Shown piece by piece: positions 58,993-64,000 of a stretch of 64,000 nucleotides of DNA. Each line of letters begins with the position of its first letter. Within the stretch, counting starts at the first letter, position 1. Source of the DNA: Ailurus styani (Eukaryota > Chordata > Mammalia > Carnivora > Ailuridae); contig LNAC01000036.1 of NCBI GenBank assembly GCA_002007465.1, forward strand, positions 4,017,016 to 4,081,015, given 5' to 3'. The position numbers were made by a program, and so were the translations under genes. The notes beneath the pieces were generated by a model. The model saw nothing but the letters and a program-made list of their open reading frames with translations, searched no databases and was not told where the DNA came from.

Positions 58993-60514
58993 AAATCAAG
59001 ATCCCCGGGAAAGGGAAAGACCGCAGGAACAGGGGTAGTTCATGAAGCTAGCGTCAGCTTAGTTACTTAGAACATGTTCGTGTCTGCGGACTCTCAAGGA
59101 GAAAGGGAAGTGGAAAGATCAAAACGAAACTTTCCTGATTTCACAGTGGTGCTGAAGTTTCGGTTATGTTGTCAACAAAGCCCTTGGGGAACTCCGACGT
59201 CATTCTCAGGCACTGAATTCGGAAATTTCAAAGGCCGTGAGGGCGCTGGTGGCTGGATTCCCAGGGGGCAGGGGACGTCTGTCACTCCTGCTGTGGCCTT
59301 CCAAGCTTCAGCGTCATGCGCCCTTCCCCAGCGGAGTGTGTCCATCCGTCCGAGGGACAGGCTCCCTTTGCACTCGCCCCTGCGCCAGCCAGCGACACTG
59401 AGCTCCTGCTCCCAGGACGTGTCCCCTGGCAGCTACGGATCTTCAGAAATAAAGCCACTCCAGGACAGAGGGACTTTTGCTCAGATTTGTACCTCTTGGC
59501 CACAAAGAAAGGCAGTCTCGGCCCTAACCTGGATCCGAGGCTTAAAAACCCAATCCCTGCCTCACGGCTACAGGATCCCAAGCTAGTTGCCTGACTTCTC
59601 TGAGACTCAGTTTCCCTCTCTCCAAAGTGTGTGTGTAGACGGGGATAAAACAGAAACACCGAACAGAGTTTTGAAAATTACTAAGGCCCCATGCCTCAAG
59701 TGTGGCTCAATCAATAAAATGCGATGTTGGTTATCATTATTTCAATTATTATTTACTTTGGAGGAGGGCTTCTTTACAGGAAAAGGGAAGGGTCTAGTCC
59801 CAAAAGTGAGACCAGGAATAGGTTGCTCGGCTAGGCAAAGGTTATTGGGCCGGTTTATCAGCTGCGAGGGTGAAGCTGAACTCAAACACAGGCCACTAAT
59901 CAGATAAACTGCTATCACGTAGACAGCAAACAACCAACTTCTGCCCCAAACCTGCTCTAGAAAATGGTCTGAGTACGCTCTTCAAAACGCTGGAAAGTGT
60001 AATTTTACCTTTCCTCCTAAGAGGTGGGGGAGGATTTTTTCTTCCTCAGAACTTCTGGAAAAGCAGTCTCCTTGACCCCACCCCAGAAGCTGATCTGGAA
60101 GGAACTGAGGAATTTACCAAATCCTGGGGCTGAGGAAAGTGACGCCCGGACTGAACTTTTAGAAACGCTGGTGGGCATGTCTCTGCGTTGGAGATTGGCA
60201 ACGCAAAGGTTCAGCGGCTGTCTTCCCGGTGAAGGTGCCCTGATGGCTGGGGCCCCTTTGCGCACAGCTGTAGCAGGTGCGGTGACCATGGGGTGGGACG
60301 CCGTGTGCGGGCGTCTCTCTAAAGTGACTGGACTTGGGGCACCTGGGTGGCTTGGTCAGTTAAGTCTGCTTTTGGCTCAGGTCATGATCCCGGGGTCCTG
60401 GGACCGAGCCCCGCGTCGGGCTCTCTGCTCAGCGGGGAGTCTGCTTCTCCCTCTCCCTCTGCTCGCTCTTTCTCTCAAATAAATAAATAAGTAATCTTTA
60501 AAAAACAAAATAAG

Positions 60515-60931
60515 GGCGCCTGGGTGGCTCAGTGGGTTAAAGCCTCTGCCTTCGGCTCAGGTCATGATCTCAGGGTCCTGGGATCGAGGCCCGCATNNNN
60601 NNNNNNNNNNNNNNNNNNNNNNNNNNNNNNNNNNNNNNNNNNNNNNNNNNNNNNNNNNNNNNNNNNNNNNNNNNNNNNNNNNNNNNNNNNNNNNNNNNNN
60701 NNNNNNNNNNNNNNNNNNNNNNNNNNNNNNNNNNNNNNNNNNNNNNNNNNNNNNNNNNNNNNNNNNNNNNNNNNNNNNNNNNNNNNNNNNNNNNNNNNNN
60801 NNNNNNNNNNNNNNNNNNNNNNNNNNNNNNNNNNNNNNNNNNNNNNNNNNNNNNNNNNNNNNNNNNNNNNNNNNNNNNNNNNNNNNNNNNNNNNNNNNNN
60901 NNNNNNNNNNNNNNNNNAAAAAAAAAGATAA
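60515..60931 (+). mobile_element. Inner CAN SINE, young subfamily, mostly hidden by a gap
   Basis: The head 'gcctgggtggctcagtgggt' is visible, then N, then an A-rich tail. Given a normal length of about 200 bp, only some 100-120 bases should be missing. Confidence 0.85.
60597..60917. other. Assembly gap (321 N)
   Basis: A run of N inside the inner CAN SINE. Confidence 0.99.
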
Positions 60932-61139
60932 TTTAAAAAACAAAATAAGATGACTGGACTGGACTCGGCTACTCCCCCAAAGGCTGCTGGGTAGGAGACT
61001 GCTTTTCCCTCTGGGGTCCAGGGGTTGGGGGTGGGATGGAGAAGTGCCCACAGGAGTTCACCTCCCCTGATGAAATTTCTCATCTTAGGGCTTGAGAGAC
61101 TGACTTCTCTTAGTGGCGAATTAACTTAAAATCATAACA

Positions 61140-61295
61140 TGTTGGAGTGAAGGGCAACCTTGGAAATCATTAGGTTTAACCCTTCTCTATAATCAGGGAG
61201 ACCGAGAAGCAGAGAAGTAGCATTACTTGCCTGAGGCCACACAGTGAGCAGAGATAAAGCGCAAAGCCACTTCTCTGACCCGGGCGAGCCCTCAC
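61140..61295. mobile_element. MIR-like fragment
   Basis: 'cttggaaatcattaggttta' followed by 'cttgcctgaggccacacag' fits an old MIR-type core. Subfamily not assigned. Confidence 0.6.
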
Positions 61296-62520
61296 GGGCA
61301 GGTGGCTTGGCACGTCCCGGCACCACGCCCAAGGAAACGCCGGGGGCATCGTCCGGGGGTGAAGCCACTGTCTCGCCCTCTGACGGGGTACCCAACCTAG
61401 GCCAACCTTGCCCTAGGAACATTCTCTGCTGAGTGTGGGCCAGAGGCTCACAGAGAAATGCAGCCCTTTCTCTTATCACAGTTCCCGCATCAAGGAAGCA
61501 CAAAGAACTTTCTTTATACCGAAAAATGCTCTCCCTAAGAGCCCAGGGAGCACTGTTCGGGCAGAGCCAGCCTCGCGGGTGTGCAAGCTGTGTAGTCACA
61601 TGCCTCCCTCCCCCCGTTTAGAAGGGTCCCATGCTGGCTTCCATCCTCCACTACTGCCATCTTGTCATTCTTAATAATTTTTGAACAAGGGTCCCCACAT
61701 TTTCATTTTGTACTGAGCCTCCAGAGTTGTGCTCGATCCTGGTTTCAGGGTATGAGAAAACAGGTTCTGCAGGCTTCTGGGCTGTCCTGAGGAATTCCCA
61801 GGTGGCTCGCCCTCAGGAAACGCAAGCCAGGCCAGTTAGGGGCCTTGCCAAACACCCTGTTCCCTCTGAGCTAGGCTTCTCTGGGTGAGGGGAGGCAGAG
61901 GGCCTGCTGACCATGTTCTTCATGCCAGCCTCTGCGAGAACAGAGCCACTCTCAGACCCTCTGTGCCACTGCCACCTGCCCCTCATCTTCTACCCCCTCA
62001 GCTTCTGCCCACACCCAGCAGAAGTGGCCCAGAGCTGGCCACAGGCCGCAGCAGGCTGACAGGCATGGAGCCTGTCACGGCGACCCTGTGCCACTGTTGC
62101 CGCCCAGGCTTGGCACCCACAACAGCCGGGGGTGGCCCATGGCCAAGGAGGGCTGGGTGATTCCCAAACAACCATGAATCGATGTGCTTCTGGAATGAGC
62201 GGGGTCCTCTTTGCCAAGTTGCATTTGGCGGAGAAAGGTGGCGAACAAGGGAAAATGGTGGTGAGGGGAGTCGGTGAGGCCTGGGACGTGTGAGGTCCTA
62301 GACCTTTGCCAGCTGGCACTCAGGTGAGGGGTGTTGCGCAGGGACAGGCCCAGCCACGTGCCAAGAAAGCCACCTGGGCTGCGTTCCTGGAGCTTCGGGC
62401 CCTTCTGGCTCACAGGGGTGGGCTCGGGTCCTCAGCCGGCGCACACCTCCTGGGCCCTCTCCCAGAGTGGACATCCTGGGCCTCGGGGACAGGCTTCCCC
62501 TCCCACCAGCGGCTACTTAC

Positions 62521-62588
62521 ATGACGACCAGCGCGGCGTCCCGGGAGAAATCCTGCAGAATCTCATTCAGCCGCACCTGCCGAAGGGA
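62521..62588 (-). CDS. SLC12A3: SLC12A3 penultimate coding exon
   Basis: This 68-nt exon encodes SLRQVRLNEILQDFSRDAAL followed by VV and two bases of Ile (AT|GTAAGT). The acceptor is gctccag|TCCCTT in phase 0. It belongs to the cytosolic C-terminal domain of the Na-Cl cotransporter. A 5.3-kb intron separates it from the last exon. I could not find the preceding exon before 64000. Confidence 0.95.
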
Positions 62589-62889
62589 CTGGAGCAAGGA
62601 GAAGCCACGGGTCACTGGCCACATCCTCAGGAGTGGTCCCCAACGAGCCCACGGATGTCTTTTTAACATTTCAGACCAGATGCATGGATTCTTCCCCCTC
62701 AATTATTGCAGACTCTCCTTCCTCCGAGACGGAGGGGGACCCTCAGAGTTAACAGAGGGCCAAGTTCACCTCCTTGGGAAACCCTCCTTGGCTTTTCTTT
62801 GCCGGACCTTATTTCCATGACTGAGGCGGGGCCTGGGGGAGGTTGGTTGGGAGAGAGAGCACCTTCCGTGGTGTGGGGTGAGCTGGATC

Positions 62890-63090
62890 CAGATCTCAGC
62901 CCTGAGAGCTCACAGCAGAGAGAACGTGAGCAAGGCCCGTGGCCTCCCTGAGCTTCACTGTCTTCACTGTAAAATGGGTACGATAATCCCCTCCCCAGGG
63001 GAATGTGGGCAGCGTTGAGGGAAATAACTCATGAAAAACACACAGACGTCGAGGGCCGGGCACCCGGAAGGCACTTGATAAGGGAGACTC
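62890..63090. mobile_element. MIR fragment in the SLC12A3 intron
   Basis: 'cactgtaaaatgggtacgat' and 'gaaggcacttgataa' fit the antisense-type MIR end. Confidence 0.75.
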
Positions 63091-63404
63091 CGAGCAGAAA
63101 TGGGACGTGCCACTTCTTCCTCCTCCGTAACAGGCCAGACCAGAGTGTTCTTCCGACGCTGCACTTTATCCAGCATTTTCCAAAGAGCTGTGAGCCCTCT
63201 GGGGCAGGGTCTCAGGGTTGACAGATAAGAATTCCCTAAAGCTTGTGTGAGTCTGGGGTGTGGGGGAGACTCCCTCCCACCCCAAGGCCTGTCTCCAGGT
63301 TGTTCAGAAATGATTGGCCCTCGAGAGTCTGATCACAGGAGGACACCCGTTTGGGAGAATGGAGAACGTCGGGGAAGTGAGTTCACTGAGATCACAGACT
63401 CCAG

Positions 63405-63585
63405 GCCCTACACTAGTGACACTTTGGGGGGAATAAGTATTCATCGTGGCAACTGTCCTGTGGGTTGTAGGTTGTTTAATAACGTCCCGGGCTTCTACTC
63501 ACTAAGTGACAGTGGCAATCCCACCCTCCAGTGGCAAATGGACACTTTGCCAAATGTCCTCTGAGGGCAAAATGGGGGTGGGGCA
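63405..63585 (+). mobile_element. MER5A remnant in the SLC12A3 intron
   Basis: 'actgtcctgtgggttgtagg' and 'ccaaatgtcctctgagggc' match the MER5A consensus as I know it. Confidence 0.8.
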
Positions 63586-64000
63586 CCACAGACCGGAGCA
63601 CAGGGAGCAGAGCTGTGACCTCCTCCCTCAGCTCCCTAACCGCTCACCCCATCTTAAAGTGGCCGCAGCAGACACTACCCTCCTTCAGGCCTTAAAGAAT
63701 CTGGAAGATGCTGTCTGGACAGGAGCGGCCATGACTTTAGGCCACATGTAGGGTGGGGGTCTGCAGGCTAAGGGGAGCCATCAGGCAGCTTTGTTGGCCC
63801 ACAGTGCAAATTCTACCTTGACCTTCACCCCTTGTCTTATGAATCCCTTCCACCAGGCAGAGAGGGGAGAGGGAGAGCTCCCACCAGCCCATCGCCACAG
63901 TGGGGCGTGACTCATGCCAAGAACGACTCCAGGTTCCACAGCCAGTTTACCCAGCAGCTGTGGCTCTAGGACACCTCAGAGGCTGGGGAGTGGTGGAAGG

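Larger units (their letters stand above)
60335..60950 (+). mobile_element. CAN SINE carrying a second CAN SINE in its tail
   Basis: The outer element has target duplication tgactggact (60325-60334, 60951-60960). The inner one (60515-60931) has an 18-bp duplication of the outer tail, tttaaaaaacaaaataag (60497-60514, 60932-60949). Confidence 0.88.
62589..64000 (-). other. SLC12A3: SLC12A3 upstream intron (partial)
   Basis: This is intron sequence running off the right edge. It contains a MIR (about 62890-63090) and a MER5A copy. I looked for the preceding NCC exon and saw none. Confidence 0.7.

Noticed and set aside
58068..59586. Plus-strand open frames of 159 and 170 codons
   Set aside because: They lie in the SLC12A3 intron in GC-rich sequence with no known domain and no splice evidence.

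Overview
This window is nuclear DNA of a carnivoran mammal, and nothing in it suggests a prokaryote, plasmid or virus. It carries about 29 tRNA-Lys-type CAN (SINEC) elements, which occur only in Carnivora. It also has split genes with GT-AG introns, two CpG islands, and many old MIR, L2, L1 and MER5A remnants. The youngest SINEs carry a 'gtgggttaaagc' head and an 'acaagtaggcagagaggca' body on the other strand, which I associate with mustelids. That lineage call is inference.

Two genes are recognised, both on the minus strand. HERPUD1 is complete at 32.2-43.9 kb, with eight coding exons (393 codons if exon 5 is counted once), a TATA box and a CpG-island promoter. The promoter carries both known ER-stress elements (ERSE-I and ERSE-II) and a pair of C/EBP-ATF sites. 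The last two coding exons of SLC12A3, the thiazide-sensitive Na-Cl cotransporter, lie at 62.5 and 57.1 kb, with an inferred 3'UTR reaching about 55.0 kb. The order SLC12A3 then HERPUD1 on one strand matches human 16q13.

Layout: 1-7.7 kb is mostly L1 3' remnants cut by CAN SINEs. 7.7-8.5 kb is a CpG island with an ISRE and a minus-strand splice donor, a plausible first exon of the next syntenic gene (NLRC5 in human). 8.5-32.2 kb is repeat-rich DNA in which I recognise no exon, although CETP lies here in human. 32.2-43.9 kb is HERPUD1, and 44-55 kb is intergenic. 55-64 kb is the 3' end of SLC12A3.

The most important anomaly is a 260-bp near-perfect tandem copy of HERPUD1 exon 5 separated by a single N. 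It is probably a false duplication at a contig join, although exon 5 is 123 nt and a real duplication would stay in frame. Two larger gaps (27732-27819 and 60597-60917) both fall inside CAN SINEs. I found no new biological system. The leads worth a second look are the exon-5 copy, the apparent lack of CETP, and interferon-type motifs at 8.1 and 15.8 kb.
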